A stretch of DNA of 64,000 nt. Source: CAZLDI01 sp964558415. GTDB taxonomy: Bacteria > Chloroflexota > Dehalococcoidia > SM23-28-2 > RBG-16-64-32. Under the pieces are notes generated by a model. That model saw only the letters and a list, made by a program, of their open reading frames with translations. It was not told the origin of the DNA and did no database searches. Below, one piece after another: positions 55,898 through 64,000 of this stretch. Position 1 is the stretch's first letter. Each line of letters begins with the position of its first letter. The DNA is taken from NCBI GenBank assembly GCA_964558415.1, contig CAZLDI010000003.1:1-64000 (forward strand), written 5' to 3'. Position numbers and translations under genes: made by a program.

Positions 55898-56841
55898 TTG
55901 TAACCGTGACCTTGAACCCGGCGATCGACCAGACGTTGATCGTCTCGCGCTTTGTCGCCGGCGATACTGTACGGATCAAATCCAGCCGCTTCGACCCGGG
56001 CGGCAAGGGGATCAACGTCTCGCGCGTTATTCACGAGCTCGGTGGCGACACGCTGGCGATGGGGTTCGCGCCCGGCGGCCTCGGCAGGTACATCGAGCAG
56101 ACGCTGGAGTCCCAGGGCATACCCTGCGACTTCCTGCATATGAAGGGCGAAACGCGCACGAACATCACGCTCGTCGACGAGGCCCGGCACATGCAGACGA
56201 TCCTCAGCGAGCCGGGCCCGATGACCGAGCGCCACTACGTCAACGATCTGAAGAACAAGCTCAAGCGCCGCCTGCGTCCCGGCGACTGGCTGGTGCTGGC
56301 GGGCAGCATCCCGCCACCGCTGGACGGCGGCGTCTACACAGAGATCATCAACGAGGCGATCGAGATGGGCGTACACACTGTGCTGGACGCTGACGGCGCG
56401 GCCCTCGCCGCCGGAGCGTCCGCCCATCCGGAGATCGTCAAAGGAAACCGGCGGGAGATGGAACGTCTGCTGGGCCGCCACCTGGACAGCGAGGAGTCCA
56501 CTCTGGAAGCCGCGCGCCAGTTGCACGCTAGCGGCGTGGACCACGTCGTGGTCACAAGGGGCAGGGAGGGCGCCGTCGCGGCGACCGACGAGCGCTTTCT
56601 GCGCGGCGTTGCCCCCAGGGTGCGCCCGGTCAGCGCCGTGGGCTCCGGCGACGCCTTCCTGGCCGGCGTCGTCCTCACGCTCAGCCAGGGCGGCGAGATG
56701 GAAGACGCGTTGCGTCTGGGCATCGCCGCGGGTACCGCCTCTGTTCTCCTCCCCGGCACGGAACTCTGCCGCCGCCGCGAGGTGGACATTCTGATGCCTC
56801 GCGTGCGCGTCCAGCCCGTCGACCTCCCCGTCGCCTGCTGA
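55894..56841 (+). CDS. PfkB family sugar kinase (1-phosphofructokinase/tagatose-6-phosphate kinase type)
   Basis: Kinase of 315 aa. MIVTVTLNPAIDQTL is the typical start of the FruK/LacC subgroup, DPGGKGINVSRVIHELGG is PfkB motif 1, and AVGSGDAFLAGVVL is motif 2 with the catalytic Asp. LAGSIPP is also family-typical. The substrate could be fructose-1-phosphate or tagatose-6-phosphate; no PTS genes are nearby. It is coupled to the hpf stop. Confidence 0.9.
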   Translation: MIVTVTLNPAIDQTLIVSRFVAGDTVRIKSSRFDPGGKGINVSRVIHELGGDTLAMGFAPGGLGRYIEQTLESQGIPCDFLHMKGETRTNITLVDEARHMQTILSEPGPMTERHYVNDLKNKLKRRLRPGDWLVLAGSIPPPLDGGVYTEIINEAIEMGVHTVLDADGAALAAGASAHPEIVKGNRREMERLLGRHLDSEESTLEAARQLHASGVDHVVVTRGREGAVAATDERFLRGVAPRVRPVSAVGSGDAFLAGVVLTLSQGGEMEDALRLGIAAGTASVLLPGTELCRRREVDILMPRVRVQPVDLPVAC

Positions 56842-56856
56842 CGGACGGCGCCCAAT

Positions 56857-57963
56857 ATGAGCGTCCGTCCGGCCCTCATCACCTTCCTCGGCGACCTCGG
56901 CAGTGGCCGCGCAGAGCTGATGGTCGGGCGCGCCAGGTTTGCTGCCACATTCGACAGCATCGAAGCGGCGCTCGCGTCGGGTGCGTTCTCCCGCGCCGTC
57001 TTGGCGACCGACGATGCGGAGTTGGAGATGGATGTCGCAGGAGTGGCGATCGACGTTGATGACGGGCCGTTCCACTTCGGGCGGCGGCTGGCCGGCGTCC
57101 TGCGCAAGCAGCGCATCAAGGCGGCCGTCTACATGGGGGGCGGCAGCGTCCCGCTCTTCACGGGCGAGGACCTCAAGCAGGCGGCTGAAATGCTGGAGGG
57201 CGGACGCGCCGTCACTAACAACGCCTTCTCCTCGGACGTTGTGGCATTTCGCGCCGATAAGAAGACGCTCGCGGCGGTTGAGTCGGTGGACCGTGACAAC
57301 GCGCTCGCGAGGGCGCTGGAGGACGCTGGACAGACACTAACGGAGCTGCCTCGCTCGCTGAAGACGCTATTCGACATCGACGGACCGACTGACCTCGCGG
57401 TTCTGAAGCTAGCTGGCTGGGGCGGCCGGCGCCTGCAATCGAGCCTGGCGGAGCAGGAAATATGTCTTGGGCCGTATGAGGCCGTGCTGCCGCTGTTCAC
57501 GGACCGCAAGGCGCAGATCGTCGTCGCCGGTCGTGTCGGCAGCCACGCCTGGCAGTACCTGGAACGCGAGACGGCCTGTCGCGTACGGCTGTTCGCCGAA
57601 GAACGCGGGCTCGAAGCGGAAGGCCGCGCCCGGGACGGGACGGCGCGCTCGCTTGTCGGCTTCTTCCTCGAAGCCGCCGGCGCCCAGCGCTTCTACGAGC
57701 GGCTCGCCGAGCTGGGAGACGCCGCGTTCATCGACACGCGCGTGCTCCTCGCCCACATGCAGCGCGACGCGGACCGGGAGGACCGCTTCCTCTCGGACCT
57801 GGGCGAGTGGGAGCTGATCAAAGACCCGTTCCTGCGGGAGCTCACCCTCCGCGCCTCGCGCGCGCCAATCCCGGTGCTGCTGGGCGGCCACTCGCTGATG
57901 TCCGGCGGTCTGATGGCGCTGAACGAATTCGCCTGGCAGCGGAAGGAGGCGGCGAGTACGTAG
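56857..57963 (+). CDS. GT-A/nucleotidyltransferase-like protein of unknown function
   Basis: Protein of 368 aa. The N-terminal half resembles a MobA-type NTP-transferase fold: AVYMGGGSVPLFTGEDL and GRAVTNNAFSSDVVAFRAD look like the nucleotide-binding and acidic-loop regions, but the LxAGGxSxRMG signature is absent. The C-terminal half is helical. The family is not firmly recognised. It lies 15 nt after the PfkB gene and 89 nt before glyA. Confidence 0.65.
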   Translation: MSVRPALITFLGDLGSGRAELMVGRARFAATFDSIEAALASGAFSRAVLATDDAELEMDVAGVAIDVDDGPFHFGRRLAGVLRKQRIKAAVYMGGGSVPLFTGEDLKQAAEMLEGGRAVTNNAFSSDVVAFRADKKTLAAVESVDRDNALARALEDAGQTLTELPRSLKTLFDIDGPTDLAVLKLAGWGGRRLQSSLAEQEICLGPYEAVLPLFTDRKAQIVVAGRVGSHAWQYLERETACRVRLFAEERGLEAEGRARDGTARSLVGFFLEAAGAQRFYERLAELGDAAFIDTRVLLAHMQRDADREDRFLSDLGEWELIKDPFLRELTLRASRAPIPVLLGGHSLMSGGLMALNEFAWQRKEAAST

Positions 57964-58052
57964 TCGCAGCCTCCGCTTTCTCGATTGACCGCACCCCGCC
58001 CTTCACCCTACGCTTAGTGTGTCGTCCCCGCCCGAACTACGAGGAGAACCGC

Positions 58053-59315
58053 ATGAGCGACCTTGAGCGCACCGATCCCGAAATCGCCGGCCTCATCCAC
58101 GACGAGGAGCGCTACCAGTTCGAGACCGTGCGCCTGATCCCGTCCGAGAACTACGCCTCCGCTGCCGTTATGGAGGCAACCGGCTCCGTGCTCACGAATA
58201 AGTACTCGGAGGGCTACCCGGGCAAGCGCTACTACGAGGGCCAGCGGTACATAGACCAACTGGAAACGCTCGTGCAAGAGCGCGCGAAGGCGCTGTTCGG
58301 CATGGACCACGCCAACGTGCAGCCGTACTCCGGCTCTCCGGCGAACATGGCCGTCTACTACGCCCTCCTTCAGCCCGGCGACACCATCATGGGGCTCGCC
58401 CTCCCTCACGGCGGCCACCTCACCCACGGCTGGAACATCAACTTCACGGCTCGCTTCTACCGGGCGGTCCAGTACAGCGTTGATCGCGTGACCCATCGCA
58501 TCGACTACGACGCCCTGCGCGCCTTGGCGCGAGAAGAGAAGCCCCGCATCATCGTCGCCGGTGGAACCGCCTATCCGCGCGAGTACGACTTCGCCGCGTT
58601 CGGCGAGATCGCCCGCGAGGTGGGAGCCTACTTCCTGGCTGACATCTCGCATATCGCCGGCCTCATCGTCGCGGGCGCGCACCCCGACCCCGCTCCCCAC
58701 GCCGACGTCATCACCACCACGACGCACAAGACGCTGCGCGGCCCCCGCGGCGCCATAATCCTCTGCCGCGCCGAGCACGCCGACGCCATCGACCGCGCCG
58801 TCTTTCCGGCCCTTCAGGGAGGTCCGCACAATCACACGACCGCGGCCATCGGCGTCGCCCTCGCGGAAGCCGCGACGCCGGAGTTCCGCGAATACGGCCG
58901 CCAGGTCGTTCGCAACGCGAAGGCCCTCGCCGGCGAATTGCTGGAGCGCGGCTTCGACCTCGTCTCCGGCGGCACCGACAACCACCTGATCCTGATCGAC
59001 CTCACTAACAAGGGGATCATCGGCAAGAAGGCGGCGCAGGCGCTGGACCGCGCGGGGATCGTCGTCAACTACAACACCGTCCCGTACGACCCGCGGAAGC
59101 CCTTCAGCCCCAGCGGCATTCGCATTGGCACCCCCTCGGTGACGACGCGCGGCATGGGCCCGGACGAGATGCGCCGCATCGCCGAATGGATGGACCGCGT
59201 CGTGAGCGCCGCCGGCGACGAGACGGTCACCGAAACGGTGCGGCGCGAGGTCGCGGAGATGACGGCCGGGTTCCCGGTCCCGGGTATCGCGGACCGCGCC
59301 GGCGCGCGGGTGTAG
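58053..59315 (+). CDS. glyA: serine hydroxymethyltransferase
   Basis: Interconverts serine and glycine with tetrahydrofolate and feeds one-carbon units to the purine genes here; 420 aa. IPSENYASAAVMEATGSVLT, NKYSEGYPGKRYYEG, ADISHIAGLIVAG and the PLP-Lys motif VITTTTHKTLRGPRGA are all present. The ATG at 58053 (GAGGAGAAC upstream) fits the family; a frame open further upstream only overlaps the preceding gene. Confidence 0.97.
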   Translation: MSDLERTDPEIAGLIHDEERYQFETVRLIPSENYASAAVMEATGSVLTNKYSEGYPGKRYYEGQRYIDQLETLVQERAKALFGMDHANVQPYSGSPANMAVYYALLQPGDTIMGLALPHGGHLTHGWNINFTARFYRAVQYSVDRVTHRIDYDALRALAREEKPRIIVAGGTAYPREYDFAAFGEIAREVGAYFLADISHIAGLIVAGAHPDPAPHADVITTTTHKTLRGPRGAIILCRAEHADAIDRAVFPALQGGPHNHTTAAIGVALAEAATPEFREYGRQVVRNAKALAGELLERGFDLVSGGTDNHLILIDLTNKGIIGKKAAQALDRAGIVVNYNTVPYDPRKPFSPSGIRIGTPSVTTRGMGPDEMRRIAEWMDRVVSAAGDETVTETVRREVAEMTAGFPVPGIADRAGARV

Positions 59316-59326
59316 GCCCCTTCCGC

Positions 59327-59356
59327 TTGTTGCTCCAAATCGCGGCGTGCTATAAT
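59327..59356 (+). promoter_or_regulatory. sigma70-like promoter (TTGTTG-18-TATAAT) of the rpsF operon
   Basis: TTGTTG at 59327-59332 and a perfect TATAAT at 59351-59356, placing the start at about 59363 and a structured leader of about 70 nt in front of rpsF. Confidence 0.7.
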
Positions 59357-59363
59357 GCGCCGT

Positions 59364-59417
59364 GCCCGTGAGGGGAGGTGCCATCGTGGTATTGACCTCA
59401 ACGGGCGTTTAGCTTTT
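59364..59417 (+). promoter_or_regulatory. structured rpsF leader, possible autoregulatory or attenuator hairpin
   Basis: GCCCGT-GAGG (59364-59373) pairs with CCTC-A-ACGGGC (59396-59406), ten pairs with one bulged A. A small inner hairpin (GTGCCA/TGGTAT) sits within it. GTTTAGCTTTT follows, which also resembles a weak intrinsic terminator. rpsF leaders in many bacteria bind the S6:S18 pair; I cannot confirm that motif by eye. Confidence 0.5.
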
Positions 59418-59434
59418 CATACTGCGAGGAGTTA

Positions 59435-59728
59435 GTGCGAGATTACGAGTTGGTGATGGTAGTGAGCCCGGACGTCGGCGACGAGGGGTTCCCGGCAACG
59501 GTTGAGCGCGTGAGCCAGTTCATCCAGGACCGTGGCGGCGAGATCAAAGAGGTGGAGCCGTGGGGACGCCGCCGGCTCGCTTACCCGATCAGGAGGTTCA
59601 CCGAGGCCTTCTACGTCGTCACTCACTTCAGCATCGACCCGCAGTCCGTGCGCGCGCTCGAAGGCAACCTCGACCTCGCAGAAGACGTCATTCGGCACCT
59701 GGTCGTCAGGCTCGACGAAGTGAACTGA
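59435..59728 (+). CDS. rpsF: 30S ribosomal protein bS6
   Basis: Protein of 97 aa from a GTG start with GCGAGGAG upstream. RDYELVMVVSPDVGDEG, the GGEIKEVEPWGRRRLAYPI strands and the FYVVTHFSIDPQ block are typical of S6. The partner S18 is encoded two genes downstream in the usual rpsF-ssb-rpsR order. Confidence 0.97.
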   Translation: MRDYELVMVVSPDVGDEGFPATVERVSQFIQDRGGEIKEVEPWGRRRLAYPIRRFTEAFYVVTHFSIDPQSVRALEGNLDLAEDVIRHLVVRLDEVN

Positions 59729-59748
59729 CGGCGGGAAGGAGCGACGAG

Positions 59749-60150
59749 ATGGCGGGACTGAACAAAGTGATGGTCATCGGCAACCTGGGCAAGGACCCCG
59801 AGATGCGCTACACCGCCGACGGCAACGCGCTCACCAGCTTCAGCGTCGCCAGCAGCCGCAACTACACCGCGAAAGACGGCGAAAAGCGCGAGGAGACGGA
59901 GTGGTTCAGCGTCGTCACCTGGGGCAAGCTGGCGGAACAGTGCAGCCAGTTCCTGCAAAAGGGGCGCAAGGTCTACGTCGAAGGCCGCCTGAGCACCCGC
60001 TCCTGGGACTCGCCTGAGGGCGAGAAGAAATACCGGACCGAACTTGTCGCCGATCGCGTGCTGTTTCTCGACAGGACTCAGGGCGCGCCGCTTTCCGAAG
60101 ATCACGAGCCGGGCATGGCCCTGGAGCCTCAAGACATCCCATTTGAGTAG
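59749..60150 (+). CDS. ssb: single-stranded DNA-binding protein
   Basis: SSB of 133 aa. The OB fold has LNKVMVIGNLGKDPEMRYT, NALTSFSVASSRNY and ETEWFSVVTWGKLAEQC. A very short linker leads to the acidic tip QDIPFE, equivalent to the DDIPF tail that binds replication proteins, here with one extra residue. GGAAGGAG precedes the ATG. Confidence 0.97.
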   Translation: MAGLNKVMVIGNLGKDPEMRYTADGNALTSFSVASSRNYTAKDGEKREETEWFSVVTWGKLAEQCSQFLQKGRKVYVEGRLSTRSWDSPEGEKKYRTELVADRVLFLDRTQGAPLSEDHEPGMALEPQDIPFE

Positions 60151-60158
60151 GACGAAGC

Positions 60159-60536
60159 ATGGAAACTGAACCGGAAATCATCGAGACGGAAGTAAAAGCC
60201 GCAGCCCCCGCAGCCCCTCAGGCGACCGAGGCAGGGCCCGGCGGCCCCCGGCGCACGCCACCGGCCGGTGACGACGAGCGACCCCGGCAGAGAGGGGGGA
60301 GGCGCCGGCGGGTTTGCATCATGTGCGCAGACAAGATCAAGGTGGTGGACTACAAGAACGCCAGCTTCCTCCGGCGCTTCGTCTCCGAGCGTGGGCGCAT
60401 CGACACGCGGCGCCGGACGAGCGCCTGCGCCAAGCACCAGCGCGCCCTCTCCCGCGCCATCAAGCGGGCCCGCCACCTCGCGCTCATACCGTACACAGCG
60501 GAGCACATCCGGGCCTCGGGCATGGGTCGTCGCTAG
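60159..60536 (+). CDS. rpsR: 30S ribosomal protein bS18 with N-terminal extension
   Basis: Protein of 125 aa. The core (about 50-125) has CIMCADKIKVVDYKNASFLR, RGRIDTRRRTSACAKHQRAL and the basic RAIKRARHLALIPY end; the Cys set indicates the zinc-binding form. The first 50 or so residues are an added acidic, then Pro/Arg-rich segment; ordinary S18 is about 75-90 aa. Together with the tailed L9 in this window it shows a tendency to low-complexity extensions of ribosomal proteins. Confidence 0.95.
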   Translation: METEPEIIETEVKAAAPAAPQATEAGPGGPRRTPPAGDDERPRQRGGRRRRVCIMCADKIKVVDYKNASFLRRFVSERGRIDTRRRTSACAKHQRALSRAIKRARHLALIPYTAEHIRASGMGRR

Positions 60537-60595
60537 CGGCGCCACTTCCCGGACGGATAGCCACAAGATGCTCAGGGAGTCAGAGTTCGCCAACC

Positions 60596-61630
60596 ATGCC
60601 TAACAAACGCCGCCGCCGCGCGTCCGTCCCTGCTCCAGCCTGGGAGCGGGAGCGCGGCGCGATCGGCCGTCGCGTCGGTGGCCGTAGCTTTCAGTTCTAC
60701 GCGACTGTCATCGTCGTCCTGCTGCTGATCGCTTCGCTCGGCGCGGTCGGCGCCGGGTTCTTAATCGATTGGCGGCAGGATCAGGGGCGGCCCGGCTCCG
60801 CCGCAATTCGCGTTGGGGACAAAGACTTCTCCGTCCGCTACTTTACGCAGCGGCTGGAGATGTTTGTGCAGGAGAGCGGTGGGGTTGGGAACGCGGCCGG
60901 GATGGCGCAAAACGCGTTTCCCGCGACGTCCGAGAACCTGATCAATGAAGGGATATTCCTGACCTTCGCCGGCGAGCAGGGACAAACGACCACCCAGGAC
61001 GAAGAGAATGCCGAGATCGCGGCGCGCCTCTCGATCACCAAAGACGATCCCAACTTCCAGACCCGCTTCCAGGAAGAGCTCGTGCGCAGCGGCCTCACGG
61101 AGGACGAGTACCGGGAGATCGCGCGCGCCGCGGTGCTGCGCCGCAAGGTTGCTGAGAAATTCACGTCGGAGCTACCCGGCGTCGCCGAATCCATCAACTA
61201 CCGTCAGATCGTGGTGGCCACGCAGGCTGAAGCTGATGACATCAAGACGCAGGTGGAGGGCGGCGCGGACTTCGCGGCGATCGCGAAAGAGAAGTCGCTG
61301 GACACGGCGACAAAAGACACGGGCGGCGACAAGGGCTGGGCGCCCAGGAGCTTCCTGGACGTTTCCCTGGAGGATATCCTGTTCCCCCTGGAGGCGGGCA
61401 AGGTCATCACGGAACCCACGAGCGGCGGGGTTTTTGTCTACCAGGTCGTGGTGAAGGAACCGGCGCGGCCGATCGAGGACAGCCACAAGAGCACCCTGGC
61501 GCAGAGGAAACTGCTGGAGTGGATCACCGAGAAGCGCGGACAGGTGGAGATTGTGAACCACATGGACCTCACCAACCCCGACCTGGACAAGTTCAACTAC
61601 GCCTTCGAACGCGTCTACCAGACCAGTTAA
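60596..61630 (+). CDS. membrane-anchored parvulin-type peptidyl-prolyl isomerase (SurA/PrsA-like)
   Basis: Foldase of 344 aa facing outside. A basic start and one helix (about 37-58) are followed by a SurA-like N-terminal helical region and a parvulin domain (about 200-300) with INYRQIVVATQAEAD, FAAIAKEKSLD, KGWAPRSFL and VFVYQVVVKE. No lipobox is present, so it is held by the signal anchor. The ATG at 60596 fits the membrane-anchor start; an upstream-open frame is the shadow of rpsR. Confidence 0.88.
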   Translation: MPNKRRRRASVPAPAWERERGAIGRRVGGRSFQFYATVIVVLLLIASLGAVGAGFLIDWRQDQGRPGSAAIRVGDKDFSVRYFTQRLEMFVQESGGVGNAAGMAQNAFPATSENLINEGIFLTFAGEQGQTTTQDEENAEIAARLSITKDDPNFQTRFQEELVRSGLTEDEYREIARAAVLRRKVAEKFTSELPGVAESINYRQIVVATQAEADDIKTQVEGGADFAAIAKEKSLDTATKDTGGDKGWAPRSFLDVSLEDILFPLEAGKVITEPTSGGVFVYQVVVKEPARPIEDSHKSTLAQRKLLEWITEKRGQVEIVNHMDLTNPDLDKFNYAFERVYQTS

Positions 61631-61640
61631 CGGGCCGCCG

Positions 61641-62930
61641 GTGGTGCGCTTGCAGATCAGCGTCGTCCTCCTCGGCCTCGGCGTAGTCGGAAGTGGTATC
61701 GCCAGAGCCCTTCTCGACAAGAGCGATGAATTCGTGGAGCGGGCGGGCGCCCCCATCGTGTTGCGTAAGGTGCTGGTGCGGGACGCGAAGAAGCAGCGCT
61801 CGATCACCTTCGCTCCCGGCGTCCTCACGACGGAACCCGAAGAAGCGCTTGGTGTGGAAGCCGATATCGTCGTCGAAGTTATGGGCGCCGAGCAGCCCGC
61901 GTGTGAGTACATCGAGCGAAGCCTGAAACTCGGGCGCCATGCCGTGACCGCGAACAAGGAAGTCATGGCGAGGCACGGCCCGCGGCTCCTCGCGCTCGCC
62001 GCCGACAACGGAGTGGACATCCTCTATGAGGCAGCCGTTGGCGGCGGCATCCCGATCGTCTCCCCACTGAAACGCGACCTCTCCGCCAACCAGATCGGCA
62101 GCGTCCGCGCGATCATAAACGGCACCACGAACTACATCCTCAGCCGGATGAGCCGCGAGGGCATGGACTTCGGGGAAGCTCTTAAACAGGCGCAGGACCT
62201 CGGCTACGCGGAGCCCCAGCCGGAGAACGATATCGAGGGGCACGACGCCGCGTACAAGCTGGCTATCCTCGCCAGCCTGGCATTCCATACCCACGTCCAG
62301 CCGGACAGCGTGTATCGAGAAGGCATCACAAAGCTGAGCGCCCGAGACTTCCGCTATGCGACGGAACTGGGGTACGCGATCAAGCTTCTGGCGATCGCCC
62401 GGCGCGACTCGGACGGCGTTCAGGTGAGGGTGCACCCGGCGCTGGTGCCGGAAGGAGAGCTCCTGGCGAAGGTAGACGGGGTGCTCAACGCGGTCCAGGT
62501 GGAGGGAGACCTCTGCGGGCGCGTCCTGTTTCAGGGCGCAGGCGCCGGCGCCGGGCCGACGACCTCCGCGGTGATGGCGGACGTGCTGGACGCGGCGCGG
62601 TCGATCCTGCAGGGCAGCCGCCCCTCCCCGTGGCGCTATACTTCTGACGCTACCGTCACGCCGATGGCGCAGTTGCTGAGCCGCTACTATATTCGCATGG
62701 AAGTTATCGATAGGCCCGGAGTCCTCGCCGGAATCGCCAAAGTCTTCGGGGACAACGCCGTGAGTATCGCGTCTGTGATACAGAAGGAAACCGACGAAGC
62801 CGCCCAGACCGCCGAACTGGTGGTAATGACCCACCTGGCGCGCGAGGCCTCCGTGGAGGCGAGTATCGAGCAGATAGAGCGCCTCGAAGGCGTGCGGCAG
62901 GTTGGGAACCGGCTGCGGGTGGAGGGCTGA
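61641..62930 (+). CDS. hom: homoserine dehydrogenase
   Basis: Reduces aspartate semialdehyde to homoserine with NAD(P)H; 429 aa. ISVVLLGLGVVGSGIA is the Rossmann fingerprint, VTANKEVMARHG and YEAAVGGGIPIV the substrate site, and NGTTNYILSRM and EGHDAAYKLAILA the catalytic region. The C-terminal ACT domain (VIDRPGVLAGIAKVFGDNAV) suggests threonine feedback. The start of thrC is 1 kb downstream, so this is a threonine operon with a coiled-coil gene between. Confidence 0.97.
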   Translation: MVRLQISVVLLGLGVVGSGIARALLDKSDEFVERAGAPIVLRKVLVRDAKKQRSITFAPGVLTTEPEEALGVEADIVVEVMGAEQPACEYIERSLKLGRHAVTANKEVMARHGPRLLALAADNGVDILYEAAVGGGIPIVSPLKRDLSANQIGSVRAIINGTTNYILSRMSREGMDFGEALKQAQDLGYAEPQPENDIEGHDAAYKLAILASLAFHTHVQPDSVYREGITKLSARDFRYATELGYAIKLLAIARRDSDGVQVRVHPALVPEGELLAKVDGVLNAVQVEGDLCGRVLFQGAGAGAGPTTSAVMADVLDAARSILQGSRPSPWRYTSDATVTPMAQLLSRYYIRMEVIDRPGVLAGIAKVFGDNAVSIASVIQKETDEAAQTAELVVMTHLAREASVEASIEQIERLEGVRQVGNRLRVEG

Positions 62931-63937
62931 TGGTCGCGAAACCGCAACGCCACGACGCCACGAACGCCGCCGACTGGCTGGAAAGCGAACTGCTCGCCAC
63001 AAAGGCGCGCCTCCACAAGGTGGAAGGCGAGCTTCAGCAGGCGCTGAAGCAGACCTGGAGCCTGGAGGCGGACATCCGCCGCGTAAACGAGGCTGTGTCC
63101 GTCTCCGGATCGGTTAGCGCCGCACTGTCCTCGTTCCGCGAAGACCTCCGGCAGCTACAGGCCCAGCTCGGTAAGGCACAGGACCGGCAGGCGGCGCTGA
63201 CGAACCGCGTGGAAGAAGTCGTGCGCCAGCGAAACACCGAGGGAGGCCGCGACCGCCAGGATATGGCTGTAATGGTGAAGCAGGCGGAAAGCGCCTCAAA
63301 GGTGGTCCAGCAGTTCGAAAACCGCACCCAGGCGCTGGAGGAGGCCACGCGACGCCTTGAGGAGGACCTGGCCGCCCGGCAGCTGGCCCACCACGGCCTG
63401 GAACGCTCGATAGAAGATGCCGCCGCTCGCAGCGTCCGCGGTATCGATGCCGCGGCCCGCCTGGAGCAGGAGCTGACGCGCGCGGCCCTGCAGTTCGAAG
63501 AGCTGCACAAGACGGACGGGGCGTTGGACGAGCGCGTGAACCTGGCGCAGGAGCTCCTTCGGCGCACCCAGGAGCGCCTTGATTCAGTCGAGAAGCTGGC
63601 GGCGTTCCCGGACGAGGCGAGAGAGCTGCTGAAGCGCGCCGTCTTCGAGCGCGAGCAGCTCGCGCAGCGTCTAGCGGTGGTGGAGAAGCTGGCCAAAGAG
63701 GTTCACGACCGCTTCCAGGAGTTCGTCCACGGTCTCGCCAGGCTGGACCAGCGCAGCCTCAACCAGGGCGCGGAGCTCGTCTCTCTTTCCAGCCGGCTGC
63801 AGGAGCTGGAAGACAACACCCGGTCCAACTTCAAGCGGTTGTTCCAGGTCCAGCTCCGTCAGCGCCGCCGCCAGTCGGAGTCGCTGGCGCAGGAGATCAA
63901 GGAGCTGAGCCAGGGTGAGTTTGGCAGAGACGGCTGA
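62930..63937 (+). CDS. coiled-coil protein of unknown function
   Basis: Almost wholly helical protein of 335 aa, rich in Glu, Gln, Arg, Leu and Ala. Heptad-like stretches run from about residue 20 to 330 (for example RLHKVEGELQQALKQ and RRTQERLDSVEKLA). No membrane helix or enzymatic motif is seen. The ATG overlaps the hom stop (TGATG) and the 3' end overlaps the probable thrC start by 23 nt. A structural or scaffold role is a guess. Confidence 0.75.
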   Translation: MVAKPQRHDATNAADWLESELLATKARLHKVEGELQQALKQTWSLEADIRRVNEAVSVSGSVSAALSSFREDLRQLQAQLGKAQDRQAALTNRVEEVVRQRNTEGGRDRQDMAVMVKQAESASKVVQQFENRTQALEEATRRLEEDLAARQLAHHGLERSIEDAAARSVRGIDAAARLEQELTRAALQFEELHKTDGALDERVNLAQELLRRTQERLDSVEKLAAFPDEARELLKRAVFEREQLAQRLAVVEKLAKEVHDRFQEFVHGLARLDQRSLNQGAELVSLSSRLQELEDNTRSNFKRLFQVQLRQRRRQSESLAQEIKELSQGEFGRDG

Positions 63938-64000
63938 TTCGCGGCACCCGGGCGTCCTCCGCCGCTACGGCGAACGCCTTCCGATTACCGACGCCACACC
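63915..64000 (+). CDS. thrC: threonine synthase, N-terminal fragment (runs off the window)
   Basis: From GTG 63915 the frame encodes MSLAETADSRHPGVLRRYGE followed by RLPITDATP to the window edge. This matches the conserved N-terminus of threonine synthases (GVxxRYxxxLPxTDxTP). The position after hom supports it. A TTG at 63921 is an alternative start. No catalytic region is visible because the window ends. Confidence 0.75.
   Translation, partial: MSLAETADSRHPGVLRRYGERLPITDAT

Noticed and set aside
58014..59384. Long open frame antisense to glyA
   Set aside because: It is a composition artefact of GC-rich coding DNA on the other strand; glyA has all family motifs and the antisense product matches nothing.

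Overview
The window is 64 kb of GC-rich bacterial DNA, gene-dense and with short intergenic gaps. The gene set is a menaquinol-type cytochrome b6/subunit IV/Rieske complex with cupredoxins, an unfused DnaD/DnaI-like helicase-loading set, a PurL-PurQ-PurH-PurF purine set, PgpH-type 7TM-HD signalling and many alpha/beta-hydrolase signalling fusions. This fits an uncultured Chloroflexota (Dehalococcoidia-like) organism best, but that placement is an inference and no rRNA gene is present to test it. Sigma70-like promoters are recognisable. Several genes have a -10 box ending only about 9-10 nt before the ATG, which suggests leaderless mRNAs.

Layout. 0.2-8.4 kb: an FAD-linked oxidase, four alpha/beta-hydrolase-nucleotidyl cyclase fusions and a small-molecule kinase-like protein. 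8.5-11.7 kb: a rhodanese whose catalytic Cys codon is UGA, divergent from folP - double-hotdog thioesterase - folK. 11.7-13.7 kb: a Trm112-like protein, a small membrane protein, and a 1.42-kb insertion with 14-bp terminal inverted repeats and a 4-bp target duplication. The insertion carries a DUF5343 gene, a degenerate tRNA-Ser-like sequence and two small ORFs. 13.7-17.7 kb: an overlapping operon ending in a SLOG-SLATT-type sensor and a membrane-anchored TIR protein, a predicted nucleotide-signalling or defence pair. 17.9-19.4 kb: P450 plus ferredoxin. 19.5-27.6 kb: purF, a frameshifted FAD oxidase, an alpha/beta-hydrolase-LuxR fusion, another FAD oxidase and purH. 27.6-32.1 kb: a quinol-cytochrome c/cupredoxin oxidoreductase operon. 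32.2-33.3 kb: two desulforedoxins, a ferredoxin:thioredoxin reductase catalytic subunit with two in-frame UGA codons, and rpsU. 33.4-43.9 kb: YqeY, PgpH, two DinB-like proteins, an acyl-CoA synthetase-like protein, purQ, small membrane proteins and purL. 44-48.3 kb: rplI-dnaB-dnaD-like-tandem AAA+ loader. 48.3-53.2 kb (minus strand): GNAT, NUDIX, PQQ-type sugar dehydrogenase, MoaD-MoaE fusion and MFS exporter. 53.2-64 kb: PLP lyase-like protein, ComF, HPF, PfkB kinase, glyA, rpsF-ssb-rpsR, a parvulin, hom, a coiled-coil protein and the start of thrC.

The strongest discovery is selenoprotein coding. The FTR gene has UGA at codons 57 and 89. These are the two redox-active positions of the CPC...CPC...CHC signature, while all four [4Fe-4S] ligand cysteines remain Cys. 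The rhodanese has UGA at its active-site Cys (codon 231). All three UGA codons are followed at 17-20 nt by a hairpin whose loop has G in the first two positions, which is the bacterial SECIS rule. UGA is a normal stop in many neighbouring genes, so this is not global recoding. A predicted diselenide FTR next to desulforedoxins would be a notable redox system.

The second theme is a family of paralogous alpha/beta-hydrolase sensor modules whose nucleophile position varies (Thr, Ile, Ser, Gly, Asp). They are fused to cyclase or LuxR outputs and sit beside FAD-linked oxidases.
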